Positions 5,361 through 14,021 of a stretch of 26,807 nucleotides of DNA are shown piece after piece. Location of the stretch: positions 1 to 26,807 of the forward strand of contig JAVBRU010000011.1 in the NCBI GenBank assembly GCA_031547595.1. Reading direction: 5' to 3'. The notes beneath the pieces were generated by a model that saw only the letters and a list, made by a program, of their open reading frames with translations, ran no database searches and was not told where the DNA came from. Both the position numbers and the translations under genes were made by a program. Within the stretch, counting starts at the first letter, position 1, and each line of letters opens with the position of its first letter. Source of the stretch: JAVBRU01 sp031547595 (GTDB taxonomy: Bacteria > Bacillota > Clostridia > Christensenellales > Aristaeellaceae).

Positions 5361-6818
5361 ATGGATACCTATTTGACGCCTATTTCGACAATTGTGTATA
5401 TCGAAAGCCATATTCGGGAAGAAATTGATTGCGCCAAACTGGCACGGCAGGTGGGCTTTTCCCTGGCGCATTTGCGGGAGGTGTTTGCAAACACCATGGG
5501 GATGCCGCTGCAGCGCTATATTCTGTCCCGCAGGATAGCGAACGCCGCTGCGGCACTGATTCACACAAGGAACAGCATTGCCGATATTGCCGTCACATTC
5601 GGCTTCTCCTCGCATGACGCGTTTGCCCGTGCATTCCGCCGCGTGGCGGGCGTGACGCCTTCCGCCTTTCGGGAAGCGGGGGTGCCTGTGGCGCGCGTCA
5701 AGCTGTGCGCGGGGGTGTATGGACCCGGTCTGCCAAGGGAAGCGGAGGTTTCTTCGCCCGCTCTATACGAAAGTCATGAGGAGGGCAGCACGTTGCTCTA
5801 TGGCGTGCCGCGCGTGGGCTATGGCACGTATGATGGCTGCACGCCCTATCCCATTTGCCTGAAGGCCTGCGCCAATTACCTGGGCGATACGTTAAGCTAT
5901 GAGGAAATCATGACGACCTCTGCCATCGGTTTTCGGCTGACCTGGGACACCACCTGCTGGAATCCCGGCAATGTGGACAATTGCTTCACCTTTGACGACG
6001 GGAAGCGAAGCTACACCACGGGGCTTCAAGCACTGGGGCGAGAATATGAGGTGCTGTGGCGCGGTCCAGAAACGAAAAAAGAGGAATTCGTTGCATTCAT
6101 TGTGCAGCAAATCAGCGCCGGCTATCCCGTCATCGCCCGGGGGATCATCGGGCCGCCGGAGGCCTGCATCATCACAGGCTACCGTGACAACGGCCAGACG
6201 CTGCTGGGCTGGAACTTCTTTCAGGATAACCCGGAGTTTCGCGGCCATGTGGCGATTGATCCTTCCGGCTATTTTGTGACCAGCGAGTGGTGGGAGCGTG
6301 CGGACAGCTGGGCACTTTTCTGCGTGCGTGGAGTATCAAGAGACGGCAAGCTGCCGCTTGAAACCGTTATGAAAAACGCCAAAGAGGTGCTGACCGGCCG
6401 CATGTGTGGCAACTACGCCAAGGGGGTCTTGGCATATGATGCCTGGAAAAAGGCACTTGCAGACCCGGCCGCCTTCCCGCCCACCGCCATTTTGCCGCTT
6501 CTGGCCGAGCGGATGATGTGCTACGGCGATGCCATGGATTGCCTGACAGATGGGCGGCACAATGTGTGGAAATACCTGAACGGGCTGGGAAAATCAAAAC
6601 ATCCGCGCGCGGCGGAATGTGCGCAGCTGGCAGCGTGCTTGTTCGAGGGTGTGCGGCTCTATCAGCCCATGCTGGAGCTGGTGGGAGGCTGGCAGCGCGG
6701 CGAGGAGCAAATGCGTAAGCTTGCAGGCCCGCAGGTGCGTGTTCAGCTTTGCGGGTATATTGATCGCCTCAAGGCTGTGGATGAAAAGTTTTTAGATTTG
6801 ATTGAGAAGATGATATAA
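5361..6818 (+). CDS. AraC-type DNA-binding domain fused to a papain-fold/BtrH-like domain
   Basis: The start at 5361 has AAGGAG nine bases upstream; ATGs at 5316 and 5343 lack a usable site. The product has 485 residues. Residues 1-105 form the two helix-turn-helix motifs of an AraC domain (DCAKLARQVGFSLAHLREVF, then SIADIAVTFGFSSHDAFARA), placed N-terminally instead of in the usual C-terminal position. Residues 145-320 resemble papain-fold proteins of the C39/BtrH type: YDGCTPYPICLKACANYLG (C160 at the nucleophile position), then GYPVIARG and ACIITGYRDNGQTLLGWNFF. The catalytic His expected just before the IITGY strand is not evident (PEAC), so the domain may bind a ligand or peptide and not cleave it. 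Residues 350-485 are helical and of unknown family. The gene stands alone between two terminators. The domain naming is tentative. Confidence 0.85.
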   Translation: MDTYLTPISTIVYIESHIREEIDCAKLARQVGFSLAHLREVFANTMGMPLQRYILSRRIANAAAALIHTRNSIADIAVTFGFSSHDAFARAFRRVAGVTPSAFREAGVPVARVKLCAGVYGPGLPREAEVSSPALYESHEEGSTLLYGVPRVGYGTYDGCTPYPICLKACANYLGDTLSYEEIMTTSAIGFRLTWDTTCWNPGNVDNCFTFDDGKRSYTTGLQALGREYEVLWRGPETKKEEFVAFIVQQISAGYPVIARGIIGPPEACIITGYRDNGQTLLGWNFFQDNPEFRGHVAIDPSGYFVTSEWWERADSWALFCVRGVSRDGKLPLETVMKNAKEVLTGRMCGNYAKGVLAYDAWKKALADPAAFPPTAILPLLAERMMCYGDAMDCLTDGRHNVWKYLNGLGKSKHPRAAECAQLAACLFEGVRLYQPMLELVGGWQRGEEQMRKLAGPQVRVQLCGYIDRLKAVDEKFLDLIEKMI

Positions 6819-6853
6819 GGGCTTCAACCGGATTTTAGATGCGCTATATCCTG

Positions 6854-6885
6854 AAACAGCCCTTCGAAGCGATGGAGGGCTGTTT
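6854..6885 (+). terminator. Terminator of the AraC-type gene
   Basis: AAACAGCCCT (6854-6863) pairs perfectly with AGGGCTGTTT (6876-6885) around a 12-base loop, 35 bases after the stop codon. The A-rich 5' arm and T-rich 3' arm allow it to work in either direction. Confidence 0.8.
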
Positions 6886-7179
6886 ATTGAGTTCTTTCTG
6901 CCATGTATCGATCATGATAGCGGACATTTTATCCGTACCCGTAATTCCCGATAAAACAAATAACCTGTAAAGCTCGCAATCGGGCAACAGAATATAGTTT
7001 CGCAAATACATCCCTATGGCAGTGGATATGCTCAAAGCCTTTTGCATAGCGATCACGCTAAAGGATTAGCGTATTTAGTTTTCTGCTCTTCACCCCACTG
7101 CCGGTTAGTACCTTTCCAAGGCTTAAAGCAACACCGCACAAAGGTAGAAACATCAAGAGAAAAGTGTTAAAATAGGAAC
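6886..7179. other. Intergenic stretch without a supported gene
   Basis: Apart from a minus-strand frame of 70 codons (6844-7056) that starts at a GTG without a good ribosome binding site and overlaps the terminator, nothing gene-like is visible. The DNA is less GC-rich than the surrounding genes. The start of an IS5-type remnant lies at its right edge, and I could not identify an element end within it. Confidence 0.4.
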
Positions 7180-7728
7180 ATGAATAAGCCATTAAGCCTG
7201 TCCGGCCTAACGGATGAATTAGCGCAGGTGCACACAAGCAAGAAAAGGTTTCTGAAGCAAATGGATCGAATCATCCCGTGGGGAAAATGGCTGGGGATGA
7301 TCAAGCCGAGCTACTACAAAGGAGAGCGAGGCAACAAGCCCTTTGCGTTGTAAACGATGCTGCGAATCTATGCGGTGCAAAACTTGTATGAGCTATCGGA
7401 TATGAGTATAAAAATAGAGGCCATTGACAGCCGAGCCTTTTCGAAATTATGCAGGATGGACTCCATCAATCAAGTGCCAGATGGGGATACCATCGGGCAT
7501 TTTCGGACGCTGTTGGAAAAGCACGGCTTGCAGGAGAAGCTGTTTGCGCAGATGGTATCCATGCTGCAAGAGCGAGGCCTGATGCAGAAAAAAGGAACGA
7601 TCGTGGATTTGGCGCTAATTTCAGCGCCGTCCTCTACGAAAAACAGAGAACATAAGCGCGATCCGGAGGCTTATCAAACGGCCCTGTTCAATATACAAAT
7701 TTATGCATCATTTATACATCCTGAATAA
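7180..7728 (+). pseudogene. IS5-family transposase, N-terminal remnant with premature stop
   Basis: The frame opens at 7180 with MNKPLSLSGLTDELAQVHTS and continues PWGKWLGMIKPSYYKGERGNKPFAL to an in-frame TAA at 7351-7353. It then resumes in the same frame with MLRIYAVQNLYELSDMSIK, followed by VPDGDTIGHFRTLLEKHG. This is the N-terminal half of an IS5-family transposase, and the TAA replaces a sense codon, probably lysine. Similarity ends after EAYQT near 7686; the last residues to the stop at 7728 are unrelated, so the second half of the catalytic domain is lost. The gene is broken twice, by a nonsense mutation and by a 3' truncation. Confidence 0.85.
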
Positions 7729-7853
7729 ATGTTTTTGCAAAACAACGACTTTTTCAGTGCTATCGAACCGTCTCTTGTATGTACATTGTCCATCCTCACA
7801 AGGGGAGCTGCGAGCCAAGAGAGGAACTTCCAAATAACCTCACCAGTCCGCCT

Positions 7854-8645
7854 TCACCAAATAATCTTCCTGGAATACCCGTTTTCCACAAGCACCTGAT
7901 TGATCACGTCAAATGTGGCCTCGTCCATGCCCTCAAATGCGCGCACCTCGCGCCCGCTGAAACGCAGAAAATCCGCCAGCGACTGGAATCCGCGCGCCGC
8001 AATCACCTGCTGCGCATCCGTTGGCAGGCGGCAAAGCAGCAAAGCAATGGGCGGCATTTCGAAGGGCTCTTTTGGCGGGAACTGCGCGTCAAACGCCAAC
8101 GCATCCACTGAATTAATTTCAAAGGCCGGGTCTTCATAGTATATACCCGTGATGCCATGCAGAGCGTCTTCATATAGCGGCAGTGCCATGTGCGCGTCAA
8201 AGGCTGCGCCGTTTGCGGTGGTGATGCCAAACTGCGCCGCCGGGCGGAAGCCAAAGCGCGGGTAATAATCCGGGTGTCCAAAGATCACGATGGCCTTATA
8301 GCCCATGCGCCGGGCTTCTGCAATCGTATGGTGCACCAGCTGCGCGCCGATACCCTTGCCTTTGAAGGCTGGCAATACGCTCAAGGGGCCAAAGGTGAGC
8401 ACCTCATGCGCCGTACCGTCCTCGCCCACCACCTTGGCCAGCGTAAAAGTCACTTGCCCGACCAGCTGGCCGTCAACCTCTGCCACATAGTTGAGCTGCG
8501 GCACCAAGGCGGGGCTGCTTCGGATGATGTGCACCAGATAATGCTCGTCACAACGGGGGCCTATAGAACCCCAGAATGCCTCGCGCACCAGTTCTTCCAC
8601 GGCGCGGGCATCCTGTGGGGTTTCCAGGCGGAGCGTCGCTTGCAT
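7854..8645 (-). CDS. GNAT N-acetyltransferase with an extra C-terminal domain
   Basis: The 263-residue product starts at 8645 with AAGGAAGT six bases upstream. Residues 1-165 form a GNAT fold: the acetyl-CoA motif is FGPLSVLPAFKGKGIGAQLV (about 85-104), and GHPDYYPRFGF (123-133) is typical of the YhbS-like subgroup. Residues 170-263 form a further domain of about 90 residues that GNAT enzymes do not need and that I do not recognise. The gene begins 12 bases after the ribokinase stop and is almost certainly co-transcribed with it. The acceptor cannot be predicted. No clear terminator follows; the 125 bases between it and the IS5 remnant show nothing gene-like. Confidence 0.9.
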   Translation of the reverse strand: MQATLRLETPQDARAVEELVREAFWGSIGPRCDEHYLVHIIRSSPALVPQLNYVAEVDGQLVGQVTFTLAKVVGEDGTAHEVLTFGPLSVLPAFKGKGIGAQLVHHTIAEARRMGYKAIVIFGHPDYYPRFGFRPAAQFGITTANGAAFDAHMALPLYEDALHGITGIYYEDPAFEINSVDALAFDAQFPPKEPFEMPPIALLLCRLPTDAQQVIAARGFQSLADFLRFSGREVRAFEGMDEATFDVINQVLVENGYSRKIIW

Positions 8646-8657
8646 AAGTTTACTTCC

Positions 8658-9527
8658 TTATAATTCTGTATAATGGGGAATGGACTGCGCCGCACCGGGG
8701 CGGGTGACGGTGATGGCGGCGGCACGGGTGGCGTTATGAAGCGCCTGCTCGGGCGAAATGCCCGCCGCAATGCCGCACAGGAAATACCCGGTGAAAGTAT
8801 CACCCGCCGCAGTGGTATCCACGGCCTTCACGCGAAGGGCGTCGCGCTGAATACGCAATTGCCCTTCGGCGTACACCGCGCCCTTGCTGCCCAGCGTGAG
8901 CACCACCTGGCAGCCGGGGTATTTCTGCTGCAGGCCCAGAATAATACGCTCCGGCTCGGTTTCGTCGGTCATTTCCTGTCCCTCGATCTCGTTGAGCACC
9001 AAAATATCCACAAGCTCCAGCGGCAGCGCCAGCAGCGCCGGAGAAATGGGCGAAGGATTGAGCGCGATGCGCAGCCCCTTCCCATGCGCTGCGCGCAAAA
9101 TCGTTTCCATGCAGTTGATTTCGTTTTGCAAAAGCAGGATATCGCCGGGCACAAACCCTGCCAGCACTTCGTCCACAAACGCGGGGGTGACGCACTGGTT
9201 GGCGCCGCCATACAGCAATATACAGTTGCGCCCCGCCGTATCCACCTGAATGATGGCGTGGCCGGTGGGCGTTTCAATCGCCTTCACAAACGCCGTGTCC
9301 ACGCCGTTCTGCTTCAAATAGTCCGCCAGAAACGCGCCGTCCTGCCCGATGCAGCCCGCGTGGTACACCTGCGCACCCGCGCGCGCCAGGGCAATGGACT
9401 GGTTGAGCCCCTTGCCGCCCACATGGCGGGCATATGCGGTGGAACCCAGGGTTTCCCCCTCGCGCACAAAATGGGGCACCTGGTATACATGATCGATGTT
9501 CAGCGAGCCAAAGTTGAGAATCTTCAT
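8658..9527 (-). CDS. rbsK: Ribokinase / PfkB-family sugar kinase
   Basis: The 289-residue product has the usual family length and both PfkB signatures: GGKGLNQS (37-44) near the substrate site and DTTAAGDTFTGYF (237-249), with D243 as catalytic base. The NEIE motif that binds magnesium and phosphate lies at 179-182. It would phosphorylate a sugar, most likely D-ribose to ribose 5-phosphate, in the cytoplasm. No ribose transporter or rbsD lies nearby, so a related sugar or nucleoside is possible. The start at 9527 has GGAG upstream. It heads a two-gene unit with the GNAT gene, driven by the promoter at 9563-9591. Confidence 0.92.
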   Translation of the reverse strand: MKILNFGSLNIDHVYQVPHFVREGETLGSTAYARHVGGKGLNQSIALARAGAQVYHAGCIGQDGAFLADYLKQNGVDTAFVKAIETPTGHAIIQVDTAGRNCILLYGGANQCVTPAFVDEVLAGFVPGDILLLQNEINCMETILRAAHGKGLRIALNPSPISPALLALPLELVDILVLNEIEGQEMTDETEPERIILGLQQKYPGCQVVLTLGSKGAVYAEGQLRIQRDALRVKAVDTTAAGDTFTGYFLCGIAAGISPEQALHNATRAAAITVTRPGAAQSIPHYTEL

Positions 9528-9562
9528 GGCCTAAAAATACTCCTTTATGCAACCTTTATGCC

Positions 9563-9591
9563 ATCATACAACACCAAATTGCGCTTTGCAA
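9563..9591 (-). promoter_or_regulatory. Promoter of the rbsK-GNAT unit
   Basis: On the minus strand TTGCAA (9591-9586) and TATGAT (9568-9563) are 17 bases apart, about 36 bases before the rbsK start codon. No clear operator palindrome was seen. Confidence 0.7.
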
Positions 9592-9635
9592 GCATACTTT
9601 TTTATTTTTTATTCATATGTGAAACAATTTTGTCA

Positions 9636-9641
9636 TATAAT
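9636..9641 (+). promoter_or_regulatory. Possible -10 box for the twelve-gene operon
   Basis: A perfect TATAAT lies 66 bases before the TTG start of the first operon gene in an AT-rich stretch. No good -35 box is found at 16-18 bases upstream, so the call is tentative. It is the best promoter candidate in the only non-coding gap (9528-9707) ahead of the operon. Confidence 0.4.
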
Positions 9642-9707
9642 TCGTCTAATAAGCAGGTAATCCGCCCCCAGGGCAAAATTGGGATGCACAAAGGAGGGGA
9701 ACCCGTC

Positions 9708-12176
9708 TTGAGAAATAAAAAGTTATTTCTGGTATTGCTTATTTTTGCGTTATTGCCGTTATGCGCACACGCCGCGTCCACACTGTCGATGGACGTGACC
9801 ATGGGGTATAACGACACCATCACTTATGGCAAGGCCATCCCTGTCACCATCACGGTGCGAAACACCGGCAAAGATGTGTCGGGCACGCTGGTGCTGGATG
9901 TGTATGCCAGCAAGCAAGCCTATAACCGCTACGAAATCCCCATCATGCTGGCGGAAGGTGCGGAAAAGCGCGTCACCATGCCCGTCAATCTGGCGCTGGT
10001 GCAAAACAGCTTTACCGTCAAGTTGATGAGCGGGGATACGGTGCTGTGCACCGTTGAAAAGACGGGCCTTAAAACAGCATCTCCGAGCGCCATGCTGGTG
10101 GGCGTGCTTTCCAGCGTGCCGCAGAATTTGAGCTACCTGACCATCGACCGCGACACGGACGAGCTCCTTCGCGGCGAATACTGGCAGGCAATATCACTCA
10201 CCGCCGATAATTTCCCCGATAACATCCAATTGATGCGCAGCTTTGGCATGCTGGTGGTGGACGATTTTGACGTCCGCCTGCTCAGTGATGCACAAAAAGC
10301 CACCCTCGACGCCTGGCTGAAGGCGGGCGGGCTGGTGATTGTGGGCGGCGGCACGCAGGCCAGCATCACCTATCCGTTCTTTGCGGAATACACCGGCCTG
10401 ACAGCTGGCAGCGTGGCCCAGCACGAGGATATCACGGCCACGCTGATGAGCTACCTCGCCTGGGCGGGCAGCGATCTCAATCAGCCCTTGATGCTGAACG
10501 CGGCCACGGGCGGCACACCGCTGCTTTCTGCCGCAGACGATGCGCCGCTGATCTACATGCAATCGGCGGGCAGCGGCGCGGTGATTAGCGCCACGTTTGA
10601 GCTGGGTGCCAAGCCCCTCACCACCTGGACAGGCATCCACAGCCTGTGGCAGCGCGTGCTCATCCAGGCCGCACCCAATAGTTATCAGCGCGCGCTTAGC
10701 CCCTATTGGTCGGAAACCGTGGGCAGCTATCTGGCCGATCAAATGCTCATTGAAAATGACAGCAACCTCGGCCTCACCATCACGATCCTTGTGCTATACC
10801 TGATCTTTGGCGGCGTGGGCAGCTATTTTATTCTCAAACGCCTGGACAAGCGGGAGTGGATGTGGGCAACGCTGCCCGCACTGGCCTGCCTGTGCGCGGT
10901 AACGCTGTATTTTGTGGGCGGGCAATCCACCATGAACCAGCCCCTGGCCGCCACTGTCAGCATGTATAGCGTGGGCAAGGGCGGCAAAGCCACCTATTCC
11001 AGCGTAACGGGCATCACCGCGCCAAACCTCGAAGGCTCGCTGATCACTGCCGAGGGCGACGGCCTCAGCTTGATGAGCAGCAACTATTATGATTCGTATT
11101 ACGACAGCGAGACCGTCACCCCGCCGATATCCCAGCTTCAGCTGAACTACCGCTACCAGATGGGGGAGCAAAAGGGCGTGATACTGCCCCACATGACGCC
11201 CTGGAGCGTGGTGTACATGCGCCCCTATGCCACAGAAACGCTGCAAGGCGCGATTACCGGCGAAATCTGGATGGAAGAGGACGGCCTGCACGCGCACATT
11301 GTCAACGAAACGGCCTATACCCTCAAAGACGCATACCTGATCACCTCCCGCGGGTATGTGACACTGCCCACCCTCGCCCCCGGCGAGGCGACGGACGCCG
11401 CGATTTTACAGCCCGAAACGCCAGAATGGGTGCAGCCCAAGGGCTATTCTGCGCCCGTCATGGCCATTCGGGACGGCGTGCTGATAGAAAAAGAAACCCG
11501 CTATTATGAGGTTGTCAACGCCATTGTGTACCCCGAGCAGTTTGAGGATTCCAACTATTATCAAAAGCTGTCTACAGAAGAATCCCGGCAGCGGGATCTG
11601 CGCAGCAGCCTGATGAGCGCGGGCGCGGAAAGCATGGGAAGCGCCGAAAGCAGCATGTTCTATGTGGCGGGTTTCCTGGACGGAGCCAAAACCCCTGCCG
11701 TGCTGTTCAACGGCAAAGCCGTCACCCGCACCGCCACGATGACTGGCATCAGCTGCCACCTGACGCTGCTGTCCAAGGGCAAAACCGGCCTATTGTATTA
11801 CCCCAGCGGCACTTTGCCCGCCTATAATGTATACATGGCAAACAACGTGCCCAAGCGTACCGAAGTAACAGCCGAAACCTCTTATTTTGAAGCCGTCAAG
11901 AGCCCCACCTTTGCCTTTGCCCTGCCCACTGATGTGCGCATCGAGGGCATTAACATCAGCAATCCCTACACCTACGGCACCTTTGAAACGCTGCTATACA
12001 ACTGGAAAACCCACGGCTGGGACCGCATAACCAGCGTTACCATCACCCTCACCAAGGAGCAAGCCGCGCCGTACCTGAACGAAAACAGCGAAATCTTTGT
12101 GCAATACAGCGCCGCCGCCAACGGATACAGCGAGGTATATACCCCTGTGATCACCGTGCAAGGGAGGAACGACTAA
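9708..12176 (+). CDS. Exported membrane protein with glutamine-amidotransferase-like domain
   Basis: The start is a TTG at 9708 with AGGAGG ten bases upstream; the in-frame ATG at 9684 has no such site. The product has 822 residues. A signal peptide comes first (MRNKKLFLVLLIFALLPLCA, cleavage near 24), followed by a beta-sandwich resembling CARDB-type domains (25-115). A class-I glutamine-amidotransferase-like Rossmann domain spans about 130-310 (GMLVVDDFDVRLL, then WLKAGGLVIVGGGT) without an evident catalytic Cys. Two membrane segments follow (about 352-375 and 384-406), then about 415 residues predicted to lie outside the cell. Such domains are common in GldG- and BatA-type surface machinery. 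It is the first gene of the MoxR/ABC operon, one base from the ABC ATPase gene. It may be a scaffold or sensor. Exact family not assigned. Confidence 0.88.
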   Translation: MRNKKLFLVLLIFALLPLCAHAASTLSMDVTMGYNDTITYGKAIPVTITVRNTGKDVSGTLVLDVYASKQAYNRYEIPIMLAEGAEKRVTMPVNLALVQNSFTVKLMSGDTVLCTVEKTGLKTASPSAMLVGVLSSVPQNLSYLTIDRDTDELLRGEYWQAISLTADNFPDNIQLMRSFGMLVVDDFDVRLLSDAQKATLDAWLKAGGLVIVGGGTQASITYPFFAEYTGLTAGSVAQHEDITATLMSYLAWAGSDLNQPLMLNAATGGTPLLSAADDAPLIYMQSAGSGAVISATFELGAKPLTTWTGIHSLWQRVLIQAAPNSYQRALSPYWSETVGSYLADQMLIENDSNLGLTITILVLYLIFGGVGSYFILKRLDKREWMWATLPALACLCAVTLYFVGGQSTMNQPLAATVSMYSVGKGGKATYSSVTGITAPNLEGSLITAEGDGLSLMSSNYYDSYYDSETVTPPISQLQLNYRYQMGEQKGVILPHMTPWSVVYMRPYATETLQGAITGEIWMEEDGLHAHIVNETAYTLKDAYLITSRGYVTLPTLAPGEATDAAILQPETPEWVQPKGYSAPVMAIRDGVLIEKETRYYEVVNAIVYPEQFEDSNYYQKLSTEESRQRDLRSSLMSAGAESMGSAESSMFYVAGFLDGAKTPAVLFNGKAVTRTATMTGISCHLTLLSKGKTGLLYYPSGTLPAYNVYMANNVPKRTEVTAETSYFEAVKSPTFAFALPTDVRIEGINISNPYTYGTFETLLYNWKTHGWDRITSVTITLTKEQAAPYLNENSEIFVQYSAAANGYSEVYTPVITVQGRND

Positions 12177-12177
12177 C

Positions 12178-13104
12178 ATGCTGAGAACCGAGAATTTAAC
12201 CCGCAAATACGGCAACTTTACAGCGCTGGACGGGCTGACCCTGAACATGGCGGATGGCGAGCTGCACGGCTTTGTGGGCCCCAACGGCGCAGGCAAGACC
12301 ACCACCATGCGCATCCTTTCTACGCTGCTGCCTGCCACCTCCGGCAAGGCTTGGATCGACGATGTGGAGGTGAGCAAGTATCCCCGCAAGGTGCGCGCCA
12401 TGGTGGGCTATATGCCGGACTTCTTTGGCGTGTATGACAACCTCAAATCCGCCGAATACCTGGATTTCTACGCCCGCTGCTATGGCATCAATGCCGCCGA
12501 CAGGCAGAAGATGACGGGGCAATTGCTCTCGCTGGTAGGGCTGACGGACAAAAAGGACGCGTATGTGAACGCGCTGTCCCGCGGGATGAAGCAGCGGCTG
12601 TGCCTGGCACGGGCGCTGATACACGACCCGAAGCTGTTGATATTGGACGAGCCTGCCTCCGGCATGGACCCGCGCGCCCGTGCGGAAATGAAAGACATCC
12701 TGCGCGCGCTCAAGGACATGGGCAAAACGGTGCTCATCTCTTCTCACATCCTGTCCGAACTGTCCGAGCTATGCGACAAACTGTCCATCCTCGATCATGG
12801 CAAGCTGGTAGTCTCCGGCACGATGGAGGAGCTGGGCGACAAAATGCAGGGTAACGCGCCGGTGTTTGTGCGCATGGGAAGCGAAGAAGCGATGGATGAT
12901 ACGGTGACCCTGCTCAAGCAGTTCCCCGGCGTCAGCGGCATCACGCTGGCCGAAAACCGCTTGCTGCAGGTGACGCTGGCAGGAGGCGAGGACACGGCGG
13001 GTGCGCTGTTGAAAGCGCTGATGACGCAGCAGCTTCCCGTCACCGATTTCCACCGCGCCCCGGTCAACCTGGAAAAAGTGTTTATGGAGGTGACGCAGGC
13101 ATGA
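12178..13104 (+). CDS. ABC transporter ATP-binding protein (first module)
   Basis: The 308-residue product has Walker A GPNGAGKTT (34-42), signature LSRGMKQ (133-139), Walker B LLILDE (153-158) and switch histidine H190. Usual ATPase length is about 230-300; the last 90 residues form a C-terminal extension as in GldA/CcmA-type exporters. The Q-loop glutamine is not seen (VGYMPDFFGVYDN), a variation found in this subgroup. The start lies one base after the previous stop, and the end overlaps the permease gene by four bases (ATGA), so the two are translationally coupled. It would power the permease encoded next. The substrate is unknown. Confidence 0.93.
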   Translation: MLRTENLTRKYGNFTALDGLTLNMADGELHGFVGPNGAGKTTTMRILSTLLPATSGKAWIDDVEVSKYPRKVRAMVGYMPDFFGVYDNLKSAEYLDFYARCYGINAADRQKMTGQLLSLVGLTDKKDAYVNALSRGMKQRLCLARALIHDPKLLILDEPASGMDPRARAEMKDILRALKDMGKTVLISSHILSELSELCDKLSILDHGKLVVSGTMEELGDKMQGNAPVFVRMGSEEAMDDTVTLLKQFPGVSGITLAENRLLQVTLAGGEDTAGALLKALMTQQLPVTDFHRAPVNLEKVFMEVTQA

Positions 13105-14021
13105 TGAACCCCATTATCGCATCCTCTGGCAAGCGGCGCATGCGCTCGCTGCGCACTCCGCTCATTATCACGGCGTATGGGCTGATGATCTTTGGCATTC
13201 TGATGGCGCTGATTGGCTCGCTGGCCAGCGGCAGCCTGCGCCTTGGCAGCATGCGCGGCACGCTGGATGCGTACATCGTGCTGATCGCGGTGCAATTTCT
13301 GCTGATCGTGCTGGTATCCCCGGCCATGACGGCGGGCAGCATCGCGGGAGAGCGGGAGCGCGAAACGCTGGAGCTATTGCTTGTCACCAACACAGGCTCC
13401 TTCAGCATCGCGTTTGGCAAATTGCTGGAGAGCTTTGCCTTCCTGGCGCTGCTGGTGTTTTCCACCTTGCCCATGATGTGCGTGATGCTGGTCACGGGCG
13501 GCGTCAGTGCGGCGCAGATTTTGACGGCGCAGCTGTACATCATCGTATCCTCCTTTGCGGCGCTCAGCATCGGGCTGTTCACCTCCGCACTGCTCAAAAA
13601 GACAGTGACGGCCACCATCGTTTCCTACATTATTTTGCTGGTGATTGGCGTGGGCACGCTGGTGCTGCCCCTGATTTCGCCATTGCCTGCCTCCTTGCAG
13701 GACATTTACAGCAACGAAGCCGCCATCAACCAGCTGACCCTGCGCCAAACGGTGGATGCGATGCCCAAGCTCCTCTTTATCAGCCCCGGCATGGGGCTGT
13801 TGGGGCTATTGTCCGAGCAAACCTCGCTGCTCGAATCCACCCTCTCCTACACTTTGCCCCGGGGTTATCAATACTACAACCTCATCAAGCACTTCGGCTT
13901 CGAACGGCTGATGTGGGTCAACATGGCCAGCATGACGGTGCTGGCGCTGATATTCACCGGGCTGTCCGCGCTGTTTGTACGCCCGCGGGTGCGCCGCATC
14001 GGCCGGCGCAAGAAAGCGTGA
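13101..14021 (+). CDS. ABC-2-type permease (first module)
   Basis: The 306-residue product has about six hydrophobic segments and the motif AGSIAGERERETLELLLVT (about 76-94). This motif is typical of ABC-2 permeases of the GldF/CcmB/NosY type, where it forms the coupling helix that contacts the ATPase. The C-terminus is strongly basic. The gene overlaps the ATPase gene by four bases upstream and the next gene by four bases (GTGA). An adjacent ATG at 13104 is an alternative start. With the preceding ATPase it should form an exporter or a mechanical transmission complex. Confidence 0.92.
   Translation: MMNPIIASSGKRRMRSLRTPLIITAYGLMIFGILMALIGSLASGSLRLGSMRGTLDAYIVLIAVQFLLIVLVSPAMTAGSIAGERERETLELLLVTNTGSFSIAFGKLLESFAFLALLVFSTLPMMCVMLVTGGVSAAQILTAQLYIIVSSFAALSIGLFTSALLKKTVTATIVSYIILLVIGVGTLVLPLISPLPASLQDIYSNEAAINQLTLRQTVDAMPKLLFISPGMGLLGLLSEQTSLLESTLSYTLPRGYQYYNLIKHFGFERLMWVNMASMTVLALIFTGLSALFVRPRVRRIGRRKKA

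Noticed and set aside
6844..7056. Minus-strand frame of 70 codons after the AraC-type gene
   Set aside because: It starts at GTG with no good ribosome binding site, overlaps the terminator, and shows no family I recognise. It may be a remnant of a mobile-element protein.
8673..9707. Long upstream extension of the 822-residue protein's frame
   Set aside because: It lies antisense to rbsK and has no domain. The signal peptide begins at the TTG at 9708 with a strong ribosome binding site.
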